Shown here in pieces: positions 24,811 through 35,922 of a DNA stretch of 64,000 nt. Under the pieces are notes generated by a model. The model saw only the letters and a list, made by a program, of their open reading frames with translations. It did not search any database and had not been told where the DNA came from. The stretch lies in contig CM034546.1 of assembly GCA_020055645.1 (NCBI GenBank), positions 42,098,001 to 42,162,000 of the forward strand, read 5' to 3'. This DNA comes from Tomocerus qinae (lineage: Eukaryota > Arthropoda > Collembola > Entomobryomorpha > Tomoceridae). Made by a program: the position numbers and the translations under genes. Every line of letters begins with the position of its first letter. Position 1 is the stretch's first letter.

Positions 24811-25920
24811 ATGACTTTGGAAGGCATTACTAATACACCGGTAACGAAAAAACGAAAAATAGACGAGATGCAGCTGGAGGACGTAGCAAAACTAGTTCAA
24901 GAACTGGGGAAAAAAATAGATAATTCTATTCAACTAGTGACGGACAGTAGTGTTGTGCAGTGGTTAAAACCACTAGTGGTCATTATGGTCATAATGGTCA
25001 AAATGGCCCGGTCAAAAAAAACTAAAAAGTGGTCAAAATGGTCAAAATGGACAAAATGCCTGTTTGGGGTTAATTGAGACCCCAATGTAGCTTTTACTGC
25101 AACAGTAAACAACAAATACAACTTTCTAAAGATTGCAGTTAAAAATGATTAGAGAGTGTCATTCTGTAGTCCGATGTTAGTAGAATAGTGTTTTATTGGT
25201 TTTAGGCCATATTTCATTCTCTAAATATTTTAAATTTCATTTGCTAGCCTAAGTAACTGTATACTGATATTTTGACCATTTTAGCCATTTTGACCATTTT
25301 GACCATTTTGACCAGTGGCCCGGTCAAAATGCAAAAAAGTGGTCAACAGTACAACACTGGTGACGGATCTGACGAATTTCACCTCAGCCCTCCAGTCTAA
25401 AATTACCTCACTGGAATCCGATGTTCAAAACTGCAATAAAAAAATTCAAGATCTCACAGCGGAAAACCGGAAGCTAATGACTGAAATGAAAGCAAAGAAT
25501 ATGATAATCCATGGTATCCAGGAAACACAAGGGGAAACATCAGCTGACATCGTCAAAACTGTGTCCTCTCTATTTAGAGAGATAAACATTAACGGAGTGC
25601 AAATTGACATTGCTCATCGAATCGGAAAAGTTAGTGGCACTGCTGTCAGACCGATCAAAATTGTGTTAACCTGCTTGAGGGACAAGAATAGACTGATGGC
25701 CGGTGCCAAAAATTTGAAAGCCAATCCAAATACTGCTGGGGTCTTCTTCAATGACGACCTTCCATTAGAAATCAGAAAAGGCCGAGGACTACTTAGAAAG
25801 ACAAGATCAGAAGCCGCAGCAAAAGGACATAAGGTTACCTTGAGAGGAGATGTGCTTATCATCGATGGAGTCGACTACATCGCCAAAAATGACGCCGTAG
25901 TCAAATCGATAGAGGCGTAG
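24811..25920 (+). pseudogene. LINE ORF1, interrupted by a MITE
   Basis: It starts at ATG 24811 (MTLEGITNTPVTKKRKIDEM) and ends at TAG 25918-25920. The two halves are separated by an inserted MITE (24945-25359) that introduces a stop at 25075. MITE plus one target duplication is 423 bp, a multiple of three, so both halves are in the same frame; without the insert the frame would be about 228 codons. The second half has a heptad-like stretch (LQSKITSLESDVQNCNKKIQ) and then an RRM-like fold start (NMIIHGIQETQGE), as in ORF1 nucleic-acid chaperones of LINEs. Function inferred: RNA binding and particle assembly. Confidence 0.8.
24945..25359. mobile_element. hAT-like MITE in LINE ORF1
   Basis: 415 bp, ends CAGTAGTGTTGT and (inverted) CAGTGTTGTACTG, flanked by an exact 8-bp duplication GTGACGGA (24937-24944, 25360-25367). 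CAGTGTTG-type ends and 8-bp duplications are typical of hAT transposons. Subterminal tandem copies of ggtcaaaat run inward from both ends in opposite orientation. The core resembles that of the MITE at 18241-18579. Confidence 0.85.
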
Positions 25921-28900
25921 GATGAAGGCAGCAACACACAATCTTCTCTCAAAAAGTCTATCTCTATTATCTTCTGGAATTCGGACGGTCTGGTTAATCA
26001 ATTCGCGTATGATAAACTAAATTTTATTTTGAATCAAAATCCTAACATTTTTTGCATTGCTGAAACTTGGTGTCTAAGTGAAAAGGCAATTAAATGTCAG
26101 CAAATTCTTCTAAAACTAAAACAGCTGTATAAAATAACTATTATCGGTGCTAAGTACAACTTCCGCGCAGGAAGAAATATGGGTGGATTTTTATTAGGTA
26201 TTAAATTGGATATAGATAATTTTGTAAATTACAAAAACAATTCTCAATACTTGGTATCGATCGAAATTGACAAAAACTATGGTATAGATAATAATTTAGT
26301 AATTAATTTTTCGTACTGTGCACCCTCAGTAGACGGAGACAACCATTTTGAAAATATTTTACAGTTACTTGAAAATAATTATCACAAATTTAGAATTTTT
26401 ATGGGTGACCTGAACGCAAGGCTGGGTTGTTCTTCCGATCTACACACAAATAGTAAAGATAAAAAGACTAATAACAGAGGTAAAAAACTTTTAGAGTGTA
26501 AGCTAAATAATTGGTATGTTTGTAATGGCAGTGTCCCGGGGGATTTGAACGGAGAATTTACTTTTGTCAATGCTAACGGAGCCAGCACAGTAGATATTTC
26601 GTTGGTGACTCCGAATGTGTTAAAAAACATAACTAATTTCACTATTCTTGATCAAAATCTCGCAGGCCACTTCCCCATACTTCTTAAAATGGAAACTGGA
26701 AAAACTGAGCCGAAGAAATTAAAGGCAGTAAGAACCAGGAGAATAAAATGGGAACCAAAGAAAGCAAAATCGTTTGAAATACAATTAAGGAACATTCATA
26801 AGCAACTGAACAAAAAGGACCCTAGTATTGATATTCTAGTCAACTCCATTTATAAAGCGGCACAAGGTTGTGGAATGAAAACATCAACTTTCAACGCGAA
26901 GGGCAACTCGTCAGCTCCCCCGTGGGCAGATCAAGAATACATAACCTCCAAGAAATCTCTATCTAATGCACTAAAAAGATTCCGGAAAGCTCATCCTGCC
27001 ACAGACTACTATGAATACCAAACAAGTAAAAATACCTTTTTAGCTAACAAAAAATGGCACAACAATCTAACTATACGTAAAAAAGCGGAATATTTTAATG
27101 AAATTCACAAAAAGATTCTAAAAGCTAGAAACTCAAAGGAATTTTGGGAAGCAATCGGCGTATTCAGACAAGGTGACAAATCAAAAATCTATGGAGACAT
27201 CACACTGGAGCAATGGCAGCTTCATTTTAAATCGGTATTCCAGAAATACTCCAACGCTCGTAATGATATAATAACATTCCCACAAAGAACTGAAGATTAT
27301 CTCGACGCACCAATCAACATGTTTGAGCTCAATCTCGGAATCAAAAAAATTGGAAATAATAAGGCAAGTGGACAGGATGGTATCCCAAATGAAGTCTGGA
27401 AAGCATTACCCAAAGAATCCAAAATGGATTTAATCGATTTATTCAACAGAGTACTTTCAACTCCAGAATCAATGCCCGAAAATTGGGGAGAAATTGTAAT
27501 TGTACCGTTATTTAAGAAAGGAAACCCGAATATGACTGCAAACTACCGCCCAATTTCCCTAATCAATACAGTAACAAAACTTTTTACTACAATAATATCG
27601 TCGAGATTAAGCACCTGGTGCGATAAACATAATAAAATCAGCGATTATCAAGCCGGCTTTAAAAAAAACACTGGGTGCGAAGATCAAATATTTATATTGA
27701 ACACACTGATACAGAAAACAATAAAAAAACCTGGAGGGAAGTTATTCGCACTTTTTATCGACATTTCTCAAGCATTTGATGGAACTTGCCAATCAACTCT
27801 TTGGCACAAGCTCTACAAGGCAGGAATTAGCTCTCAGTTCTTAGCCATGATCCAAACATTGTACTCCCACGCCAGAGCAGTGATCAGAACACCAGATGGC
27901 CTCAGTCAAGAGATTGAAATCTTCAACTCAGTGCTACAAGGCGAAATTTTATCGCCAAAATTATATACTCTTTTTATAAATGATATAATAGAGGCAATTA
28001 ACGAAACAGAAACATCGAGCATCCGCATTGGGATTGATCATATGCTTCTTTTTGCTGATGATATTGTGTGTGTAGCAAAATCGCCGATGGATATACGGAA
28101 AAAATTATTACGACTGCAAGAATACTTTGAGGAGAATAAGTTGCAATTAAATCTGGGAAAATCGAAAATAGTCATTTTTAGAAGAGGCACAAACGCACTG
28201 AAGTATAACTTTTATTGGGGATCGGACAAAATTGAAATAGTGCGAAGCTATACGTATTTGGGAGTTCCATTCCACGCCTCTGGATCTTTTAAAAGAACCA
28301 AGGATGTTTTTATTTCAAACGCTACAGCAGCCGCCAAAAAACTGATCTCTCTCAACGTGAAAAGCAAAACTAACTCATTCAGAACACAGGAGAAATTATT
28401 TAATTCCTTAGTACGGTCAGTTCTCTTTTATGCAGTGCCGGTGTGGGGAATCAACTTCATTAACGAATTCATTTCTCTCCAATTTAGATTCCTCAGGCAA
28501 GCCTTATACCTACCTAGAGAAACACCCAGATGGAAGATAGCATTAGAAACGGGAATGAGCCCCATTGACTCATTCTTACTTAATCTAATTCTTAAATTCA
28601 TTATCCGTGTCAAATCAAAACCCCCGGGTAAGCTTGTCAGAGATTGTTTTGAGGTTTGTCAAGAAAATTGTCAGGGAATTAAAAATTTTACGCCTTGGTT
28701 CCACAATCTTTGTAAGTTTCTAGAAGAAAAAAAGTGTTTGCACGTTCTAAAAGATAGACATTTAAATTTGAAAACAGTAAAACGTATTATTAATAATGAT
28801 AAGCTAAGAATTAACTCGGAAAACATTGTATTGATGAATAGTAATAGGTCTTGTAATTATAGCTCCATAAAAGCCAAAATAGGTACAGAACATTACTTAT

Positions 28901-29250
28901 GTGGAAAAATACCTTGGTCGGTGGCCAGACTCATTGCGCAAGTAAGAATGAATTTAAACTATATTACCATTGACAGAAAATCTTACTGGTTAAACTATTC
29001 TCGTATTGGTGGGTTTAAAAATTGCGATTTATGTAACCTTAATGACAATGAAGATGTTTTTCATCTCCTCTTTAAATGTCCGCATTATGCTAATGCACGA
29101 AATGGGTACATAAATTCTCTTTCAGAGGTAAATTACACGAGAAATAATTTTCTAACAATTTTCAAAAACTTAGATCCAAAAAAGGCATGTCTTCTTTATA
29201 TATTCTTTAAGCGGGCTATTAAGATAAGAAATTTCATATTAGAATATTAA
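25921..29250 (+). CDS. LINE ORF2: endonuclease and reverse transcriptase
   Basis: Open from the codon after the ORF1 TAG to TAA at 29248-29250, up to 1109 residues, in the same frame as ORF1. Apurinic-type endonuclease motifs appear in order: FWNSDGL, CIAETWC, GDLNAR and LAGHFPIL. In the last one, Gly stands where the family usually has the Asp of SDH, which may weaken activity. Reverse transcriptase motifs follow: NYRPISLINTVTK, FIDISQAFD, LQGEILSP, LFADDIV (catalytic DD present) and LNLGKSKIVIF. The end carries CDLCNLNDNEDVFH...C, a zinc-knuckle-like motif. The first in-frame ATG is at 26179, after the first two endonuclease motifs, so translation must enter by readthrough, non-AUG start or reinitiation with frameshift. 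Confidence 0.9.
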   Translation, partial: DEGSNTQSSLKKSISIIFWNSDGLVNQFAYDKLNFILNQNPNIFCIAETWCLSEKAIKCQQILLKLKQLYKITIIGAKYNFRAGRNMGGFLLGIKLDIDNFVNYKNNSQYLVSIEIDKNYGIDNNLVINFSYCAPSVDGDNHFENILQLLENNYHKFRIFMGDLNARLGCSSDLHTNSKDKKTNNRGKKLLECKLNNWYVCNGSVPGDLNGEFTFVNANGASTVDISLVTPNVLKNITNFTILDQNLAGHFPILLKMETGKTEPKKLKAVRTRRIKWEPKKAKSFEIQLRNIHKQLNKKDPSIDILVNSIYKAAQGCGMKTSTFNAKGNSSAPPWADQEYITSKKSLSNALKRFRKAHPATDYYEYQTSKNTFLANKKWHNNLTIRKKAEYFNEIHKKILKARNSKEFWEAIGVFRQGDKSKIYGDITLEQWQLHFKSVFQKYSNARNDIITFPQRTEDYLDAPINMFELNLGIKKIGNNKASGQDGIPNEVWKALPKESKMDLIDLFNRVLSTPESMPENWGEIVIVPLFKKGNPNMTANYRPISLINTVTKLFTTIISSRLSTWCDKHNKISDYQAGFKKNTGCEDQIFILNTLIQKTIKKPGGKLFALFIDISQAFDGTCQSTLWHKLYKAGISSQFLAMIQTLYSHARAVIRTPDGLSQEIEIFNSVLQGEILSPKLYTLFINDIIEAINETETSSIRIGIDHMLLFADDIVCVAKSPMDIRKKLLRLQEYFEENKLQLNLGKSKIVIFRRGTNALKYNFYWGSDKIEIVRSYTYLGVPFHASGSFKRTKDVFISNATAAAKKLISLNVKSKTNSFRTQEKLFNSLVRSVLFYAVPVWGINFINEFISLQFRFLRQALYLPRETPRWKIALETGMSPIDSFLLNLILKFIIRVKSKPPGKLVRDCFEVCQENCQGIKNFTPWFHNLCKFLEEKKCLHVLKDRHLNLKTVKRIINNDKLRINSENIVLMNSNRSCNYSSIKAKIGTEHYLCGKIPWSVARLIAQVRMNLNYITIDRKSYWLNYSRIGGFKNCDLCNLNDNEDVFHLLFKCPHYANARNGYINSLSEVNYTRNNFLTIFKNLDPKKACLLYIFFKRAIKIRNFILEY

Positions 29251-29475
29251 TTAGGAATATCTTGTAATGTTTATATCATTAGTGTTAAAATACCTATGTA
29301 AAAACAAGCTATGATTGTGTGTTGTGTGCCAAACAATCAATAAAGTACTACTACTACTACTACACCATGTAAATTTTATATTGGCCGATTTACAATCATA
29401 AGGAGAAACAAACTAATCAAATTTTTATATTCTATTAGTTTGGGTACAATGCAGGCAATTTTAACATTCGGCTAA

Positions 29476-30011
29476 GATATTTTTTAATGAAATATGTATA
29501 GATTTTTTTCACAATACGTACTATGTACTTAAATGCATGAAATAGTAAAAAGTGTAGTAATTAAAACGTGTTGGCCATGCTACGTACACATAAATTGCGA
29601 CACAGAATTTCGATGACTGTAGCGAATGTAATTTGCGTTAATATGCTTCACACACAAAGTTGCGGAAAATTATAAATTACTCTTAATAGATAATATTATA
29701 GGATTAAAAATATTAAACTTGCCTTAAGAGATTTTAATTATGATATTAAAATGCGGAAATAATATAATATGATACTTTATTACATAGCAGAGGTACCATT
29801 GTTTCTTTACAAAGAGAACTGAGCCATGTCACCTACATAAACTTACTATTATGTGGTTCGGTTTGGTAAAATTAGTATATTAATATTCTTAAACTCACAA
29901 GCTTCTTCACCTATAAAATTATACCCAACTATTTAAGGTTATTGTCCAGAGTTATCACCCAATTATAAACGTTATTATATGAACATGACATGGGTTGGAC
30001 TTGCTCTTCTA
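29476..30011 (+). repeat. Repeat block after C with truncated module P
   Basis: The C flank joins at gtgttggcc to a block beginning gtacacataaattgcgacac that also follows E (38540) and has relatives at 19320, 42575 and 43917. A module P copy follows but is cut at ggacttgctcttctac, where module M begins. Confidence 0.6.
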
Positions 30012-31059
30012 CTTTTTATCGAATGTAAAAACAATAAAGCGCCAGCAAGCCGTAAGAGCACGTAATATTCTCTGAATTATTGAAATGGTGTTCTTATTGA
30101 CTTGATTCATTTACTTTAATCGCAGACACTTACTTCAGACAAAAATATGTTTATTTTGATGCCTGTAAGTGACTTAGTGAAGTGACTAACCAAGACTATT
30201 ATATCTCGTATTTGTAATTAGGTTGCTTTTCTGTAATTACATTTAATATATCCATTCGATACAAAACTAATAGCAGAGGGACATTAAATCATAAATATAG
30301 TAATACAAACTTTGATGTTGGAAGCCTGGCTTGAATAAGCGGTGGTAAGGCCAGTTGGGATTGAGATAAGAAAAGACAAGGGATAATAAATATCTAACCC
30401 AGCTGACCTATTACATGTACTAAAATCGATTTTGTTTAATACCAAAAATTTTGACTTGTTTATCATAACAGTTTCATTATAATATACTATTATGATATAT
30501 GAGAAGTGAAAAGTTTTGCAATCTATTCCACCTTGAACCCTTTTTAGTCTCCACTTTTGTCAATTAGAGAATGAAGGCAGTTCACAGTTAGAAGTATTTA
30601 TTCAAATAGCTATTTGTCACAATAAATTTACTGTGAAAATGATTTAATTGATGATTGAATATCTACTTTAAACAGTAGTTTGCAAGTCAGTAATTTGGTC
30701 ATTGTCGTCAATTTTGCTCCCAATTGCAAATCAATGGATATAATAAGTCGTGAAATACTAATAACAGGTACTTATCTTCCATGCTAGGTACAGATAAATT
30801 GCGACTCAGATTTTTAAAGACTGTGGCGAATATGTAATTAATACGATTCAAACACAAAGATGAAGAAAATTATATACCTAACAGCTGATTCTTTGGTATA
30901 TACAATGATAAAATATGTTTAAGAAATTTAAATCCCGATATTAAAGAGATACCACATTATGATACTTTATTACATAGAAGAGGTAGTACTGTTTTCTACA
31001 ATATTAATTAAACCATGTAACGTATAAAAACTTACTATGGTGTATAATATGTTTCTGCA
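30012..31059. repeat. Module M, copy 2, and further flank repeats
   Basis: The module M landmarks taagcggtggtaaggccagt and aacaaagcgccagcaag-like sequence are present, followed by blocks related to 8480-9040. No coding potential is seen. Confidence 0.55.
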
Positions 31060-32490
31060 AAATTAGTATATTTATATACTTAAATGCTCAAGATCCTTCA
31101 TCTATAAAATTATACCTAACTATTTAAGGTAAATGTCCAGAGTTATCATTCAATTAAAATATTGGATTTTAGCTTATGACCATGGAATGGGTAGGACTTA
31201 ATACTTTTCTTTTACTTCTAAAAACAAAAGCGTTACACGCTGTATTATCATGAGATATTAAATATTTTAGTGTTAAACGGATTAATGTTATTCTATTTTC
31301 TTGCTAGAGATTAATTCAACCTAATCCATCTTTTCGCAGTCTGCGCTTGTAGAAATAATAGTACAAGTTTTAATTCCTATAGGACAGGTATTAAAACCTA
31401 ATGCCTAAGCTATCAGCTTTTAAATATAATATAATGGAAAGCGATTTAATTTAAAGTTACTATTTAAGCTTATTGTCCAGAGTTATCACTCAATTATAAA
31501 GGTTATTATATGAACATGACATGGGTAGGACTTGCTCTTCTTCTACCTCCAAAGAAAAAAGTCTTGCTCGCTGTATTGTAACGATATAATATTCAGTGCT
31601 AAGCGAATAGGTTTTAGGTTCATGTTTCCATACTAGGTGAATTTAACCGAATCCAGCTTTTCACAATTTGCGTTTGTAGGAATGTTAGTTCTGGTTTACA
31701 TTCTTTTAGCACAGTTAATAAAACCTATCCGTGCCTAAGCTATATCAACTTTTAAATACATATAATTGCAATCGATTAAGCATTGTTTCTTTACTTAGAG
31801 AATTGAATCATGTCACGTGTACGTACATAAACTTGGTGTACGTGTTTTTGTAAAATTAGTATATTTATATTCTTATACTCACTAGGTCCTTCGGATATAA
31901 AATTATATAAAACTATTTTAAGGTTTTTGTCCCGAGTAAAGGAATTATCTCTCAATTAAAATATTTGACTTTATCTTATGAACGTGGCATTAGTACGGCT
32001 TACTCTTCTTTCACTTACAAAGACAAAAGTGTTACTCATCGTATTTTAATGGGATATTAAATATTTTAGTGTTGGGCGGATCGGTGTTATTCTTCATACT
32101 AGGTGAGTTCAACCAAATCCAACCATTCACAGTTTGCGTTTGTAGGAATGTTAGCACGGGAATTCCTATAGGACAGTTAATAAAATACCTTTCTGTACCT
32201 AAGCTATCAGCTTTTAAATATATAATGGAAAGCGATTTAATTTAAAGTTAAGACTTTTGATTTGTTTCCCATAATTGTCTTTGTCTTAAATGGCAATTTA
32301 TACTCCCGGATCATTAAACTACAATTTATTCGGTCGTTGAATTCCAACAAAGGAAGAAATAATGTTATTGGACTAGCTAACGTTGAGACATTATTTCAGA
32401 ATCTAAAAATTCTGGTGTTCACTCTTGGAATTTATCAAAAGAGATTGAGGCCATTTTGAAAATTTATAGAAGTAGCTATTCATAGTAAAC
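31060..32490 (+). repeat. Three consecutive module P copies before receptor D
   Basis: Partial copies at about 31060-31440 and 31455-31790 precede a complete one at 31850-32490, which leads into exon 1 of D. The second partial copy holds the short frame starting ATGAACATGACATGGGTAGG near 31511. Confidence 0.6.
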
Positions 32491-32612
32491 TGTATCTGCA
32501 AAGGATTTATTTGAATACTTCATGTAAATAGCAGTTAACAAGGTCATCAAATTGGTCATAATCTATGATTGCTCCCAATTGCAAATAATTTCATGGACAT
32601 AGCAATTTGACA

Positions 32613-33992
32613 ATGGTGACAGCCATTTCGAAAGGAATATTTTCGTGGTGTGTGAAGTGGGGCAATTTCTGCGGAGGTTTGCCTTATCATTGGAATTCAA
32701 GTTGTCCTGAAAAATATTTGGTATGGTCTACAAATAAATGGGTCAAGTTGAAATGGTATCTTTTTGTACTGTATACACACATTTATTGGTTCTACCTTTT
32801 GGCCAGAGCTATATATGAGACATTTCATGGTGACACTGTTTCTGTTTGTGCGAGTTACGTCTGGGTTTTAGCCATGACGGTTCAGGTGATCATTATCCAC
32901 GTAACAATATTCAAGAGGAATACAATGAAAACACTACTAAACGTCATGTTTAGGACACTCTCTCAATTGCGAAGTAAGTTAGCAAGTTTAAATGTCATTA
33001 ATAAGGGAAATGTTTAATATAATTTTAACATTTTATTATCATGAAATGTAATCAGACTACTAATGATGCTATAATTTTTAACGCAATATTGTTTGTCACT
33101 AGAAAAATATTTTAAAAGGAAATATCGAAACAATATTGATGCAGTAGATGTGTCCCTCTTGCTTGGGTTCTTAGTTGCCGTCACTTATCCAATCGTATAT
33201 GGATATGGAATATTCATAACTCCATTTAATTTAATCCAATATTCATAACGTCACTACTTGACCCTGCCGACTTCAGCTATTTATACTTCACACTTTTGGC
33301 GTCACTCCATATTTGGTTTACATTTTGTGTATTTGGATTGGGACTGTTTCATGCGGCGGTCGAGCTTCTATGTTGTCCGAATTTCAAAGTTTTCTTTGAG
33401 GAATTGAGGTAATTATAAATTAAACAACTATAATAAATTTGCTAGTTGACCTACAATGAAAACATAATAAGAAATTTTTTACTACCATTGTAGTTTTGGC
33501 AGAAAATTCTACAAAACGGAAGATGCATTTAGAGATTCGAGAAACATACCCAGAGTCTATCGATTATTGCAGCTAATCGTCATCGATGGCAACAGCGTAT
33601 ATAATTTTTTCTTTTTCGCATCCAACTTTTTATTCAAGAGACAACTCTACTTGGCTAACTATTTACTCATCCTACACCATTCTGAGATGGATCCTACTAT
33701 GTTTGTACTGTTTTTGTTATGGGCTATCTTAATGTCTATTGACTGGTTGATGGTACTCTTCACGACTTCTATGGTATTTGAAACGTCACTCTCATGTACC
33801 CAGTCTTGGAAATTTAGGTCAGTTTTATATCGTTCCAATGACGAAAAAGTCATTTTCAAAAAATTTGTTAAATCTTCTCCACCATGTAAATTATGTGTTG
33901 GTCAATTTGCAATCATAAGGAAGAACAAACTAATGAAATATTTATATTCTATTAGTTTAGGTACAATGCAGGCAATTTTAACATTTATTTAA
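32613..33992 (+). pseudogene. Seven-helix chemoreceptor, array copy D (frameshifted)
   Basis: Exons lie at 32613-32973, 33103-33408 and 33494-33992, with normal splice sites. Exon 1 and exon 3 are open. Exon 2 is 306 instead of 301 bases: a 5-bp tandem duplication (tttaatttaatcc against ttcaatcc in copy B) at about 33225-33237 shifts the frame and gives TAA a few codons later. A single recent lesion in an otherwise well-kept gene suggests recent loss. The C terminus ends LTFI rather than LTFG. A 589-bp foldback element lies just after the stop codon. Confidence 0.85.
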
Positions 33993-34013
33993 GTCATTTA
34001 TTTAATGAGATAT

Positions 34014-34602
34014 CGTCCCTTAAGGATGGAAAAAGCCTCTATCCACTTTCAGATTGGTACAGGAATAGCCTATATCCATTTTTTGTTTGACACAGGAAAA
34101 AGCCAAAATCCATTTTTTTGTTTGGTACAGGAATAAGCCTAAATCCACCTTTCGTTTGGTGCAGGAAATAGCCTCTTCCCTCTTGTATAGTTATAGGGGC
34201 GTATTGATACATGGTTAATATGGGCGGCGGAAATATTGAACTTTCATTCTTCCTTCCAGCCAGTTTAGTTTTATCCAATATCAAAATCCGATTTTGAGTC
34301 GTTAAAAATTTTGTTTTTGTCTTATTGTATAATTAGCTAAATGTTTTTAATGTTTATGTACATTATAGCATGATATATTTCAAGTATCAACATAAAAATA
34401 ATAAATACTTCATTTCGTCAACTTGTTTATTCTTACTGTGCCCCGACAACTTTACGTAAGGCTGTAAGAGGACAGACGCTATTTCCTGCACCAAACGAAA
34501 ATTGGATATAGGCTTATTCCTGTACCAAACAAAAAATGGATTTAGGCTTTTTCCTGTACCAATCTGAAAGTGGATACAGGCTTATTCTATCCTTAAGGGA
34601 CG
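34014..34602. mobile_element. 589-bp foldback element downstream of receptor D
   Basis: It starts CGTCCCTTAAGGAT and ends with the inverse. ATAT is duplicated (34010-34013, 34603-34606), and the empty site is intact after receptor B near 22628 (gagatatgtatag). The terminal inverted repeats reach about 170 bp each and are built from imperfect tandem units of about 35-45 bp (aagcct, atccattttttgtttggtac, aggaa). A unique AT-rich core of about 250 bp has no gene. Confidence 0.8.
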
Positions 34603-34606
34603 ATAT

Positions 34607-34984
34607 GTATAGTTTTTTTTCGCAATATGTATCTAAATGCTTAAATATCGAAGTCCATTAAACTTAAAACGTATTGGCCTAACCAATATAGTGGTTAGAT
34701 AAAACTATTGTTATAGATGGACTTGTTTAAAATAAATGTCCTGGACTGGAATGAAATCACAAATATTATTGAAATGGGATATTAAATATTTTAGTGATCG
34801 GATCGGCCGAGGGCCGAAGTATGTGTTTTCTTTTATATAGAGTAAATGGAATTCTACTTCATACTCATTTAATACTTTGTATTTCACATTCCACGTACTA
34901 CATGTGTATGCAGGTACGGTTTTATGGAATTCAAGTATGCTTTGTTTCGCATAGAAATTGAATAGTTTCATATGAGCATGATTT
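34607..34984 (+). repeat. Receptor 3'-flank module after D
   Basis: It continues the flank interrupted by the foldback element and matches 22632-23011 closely, including the cggccgagggccgaagtatg landmark near 34805. Confidence 0.6.
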
Positions 34985-35178
34985 CAAGATACATTTGGAG
35001 ATTCGACAAACGTACCTAAAATCTATCGATTATTACAGCTAATCGTCATCGATCTCAATAGCAAGTGCAATGTTGTCATTTTCGCTTCCAACTTCTTATT
35101 CAAGAGACTATTGTACTTGGCTAACTACTTGCCCATCCTATACCATTCTCGCATAGATAGTGTTATGTTTGTTGGCTA
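34985..35178 (+). pseudogene. Receptor exon 3 fragment between D and E
   Basis: Sister of the fragment at 23012-23206, with the same start and end points (gatacatttggagattcgac to gttatgtttg). Its identical position in the second cassette supports block duplication of receptor, fragment, flank and receptor. Confidence 0.75.
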
Positions 35179-35922
35179 TCGGATCGGTGTTATCATGTTT
35201 CCATACTAGGTAAATTCAACTGAATCCAGCTTTTCACAGTCTGCGTTTGTAGTAGGAATGTTAGTACGGTTTAGTTTAGATATCTTTTAGCTCAGTTATT
35301 AAAACATCTGCGTGCCTAAGCTATCAGCTTTTAAATACATATAATGGTAATCGATTTAATTTAAAGCTAAGACTTTTGATTTGTATCCTATAATTGGCTT
35401 TTTCTTAAATGGCAATTCATACTCCCGGATTATGAAGCTACAATTTATTTGGTCGTTGAATTCCAACAAAATAAGGAATAATATTATTAGAATCAGTTAA
35501 TATTGAAACCTTATTTCAGAATCCTAAACTTCAGGTGTTTAGTCTTAACATTAATCAATAGAGATTGATGCCGTTTTCAAATATTTATAAAAATAGCTGT
35601 TCGTCACGATGTTTAAATCTGTAAATATTTAATTAGATTTAATTAGATTCAATTGGACATTTCCTGTAAACAGTAGATAGGTCAATTTAGGTCAGTAATT
35701 TCATCATAGTCTGCGATTGCTGTCAACGGCAAATCAATTCATGGACATAACTTATATATAATTTTTAACTGTACGGTTAAATACTATTAATAGGTATTTA
35801 TATTCCTTGCTAGGTGTAAATGAATTGCAATATACTACATAGCTGATTGTTTGGTGTATGAAATATTAAAATTACTCTAAGAGATTTTTAATCATGATAT
35901 TAAAGAGAAAGAATATGATACT
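35179..35922 (+). repeat. Flank module P and following repeat, D-E cassette
   Basis: Matches 23207-23720 and then continues through tcagtaatttcatcatagtc, the part deleted in the B-C cassette. It also matches 9400-10070 upstream of the Helitron. Confidence 0.6.

Larger units (their letters stand above)
24450..29361 (+). mobile_element. Full-length non-LTR retrotransposon (LINE)
   Basis: The 4912-bp element is flanked by a 13-bp target duplication, ACACCATGTAAAT (24437-24449 and 29362-29374), within receptor C exon 3. It has a 5' leader, a first reading frame with a coiled-coil/RRM-like protein, a second with endonuclease and reverse transcriptase, an AATAAA near 29339, and a (TAC)n tail. The full length and clean target duplication indicate recent insertion. 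A 415-bp hAT-like MITE entered the first frame afterwards or in the parent copy. The clade is not settled; a CX2CX9HX4C motif at the C terminus is typical of Jockey/CR1/I-type elements. Confidence 0.9.
23721..29475 (+). pseudogene. Seven-helix chemoreceptor, array copy C, split by a LINE
   Basis: Remaining parts are exon 2 from its 21st codon (23721-23959), exon 3 up to codon CCATGTAAAT (24052-24449), and the end of exon 3 (29375-29475) beyond the LINE. Exon 1 and the start of exon 2 were deleted, and the LINE then cut exon 3. The frame is otherwise open, including the final ISLGTMQAILTFG, so both breaks look fairly recent. It is closest to copy E: the 3' flanks of C and E share the same join (gtgttggccatgcta) into a further repeat, which A lacks. 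Confidence 0.85.

Noticed and set aside
25614-25862. Antisense open frames within the LINE
   Set aside because: They are shadows of ORF1 and ORF2 in other frames and show no family motif.
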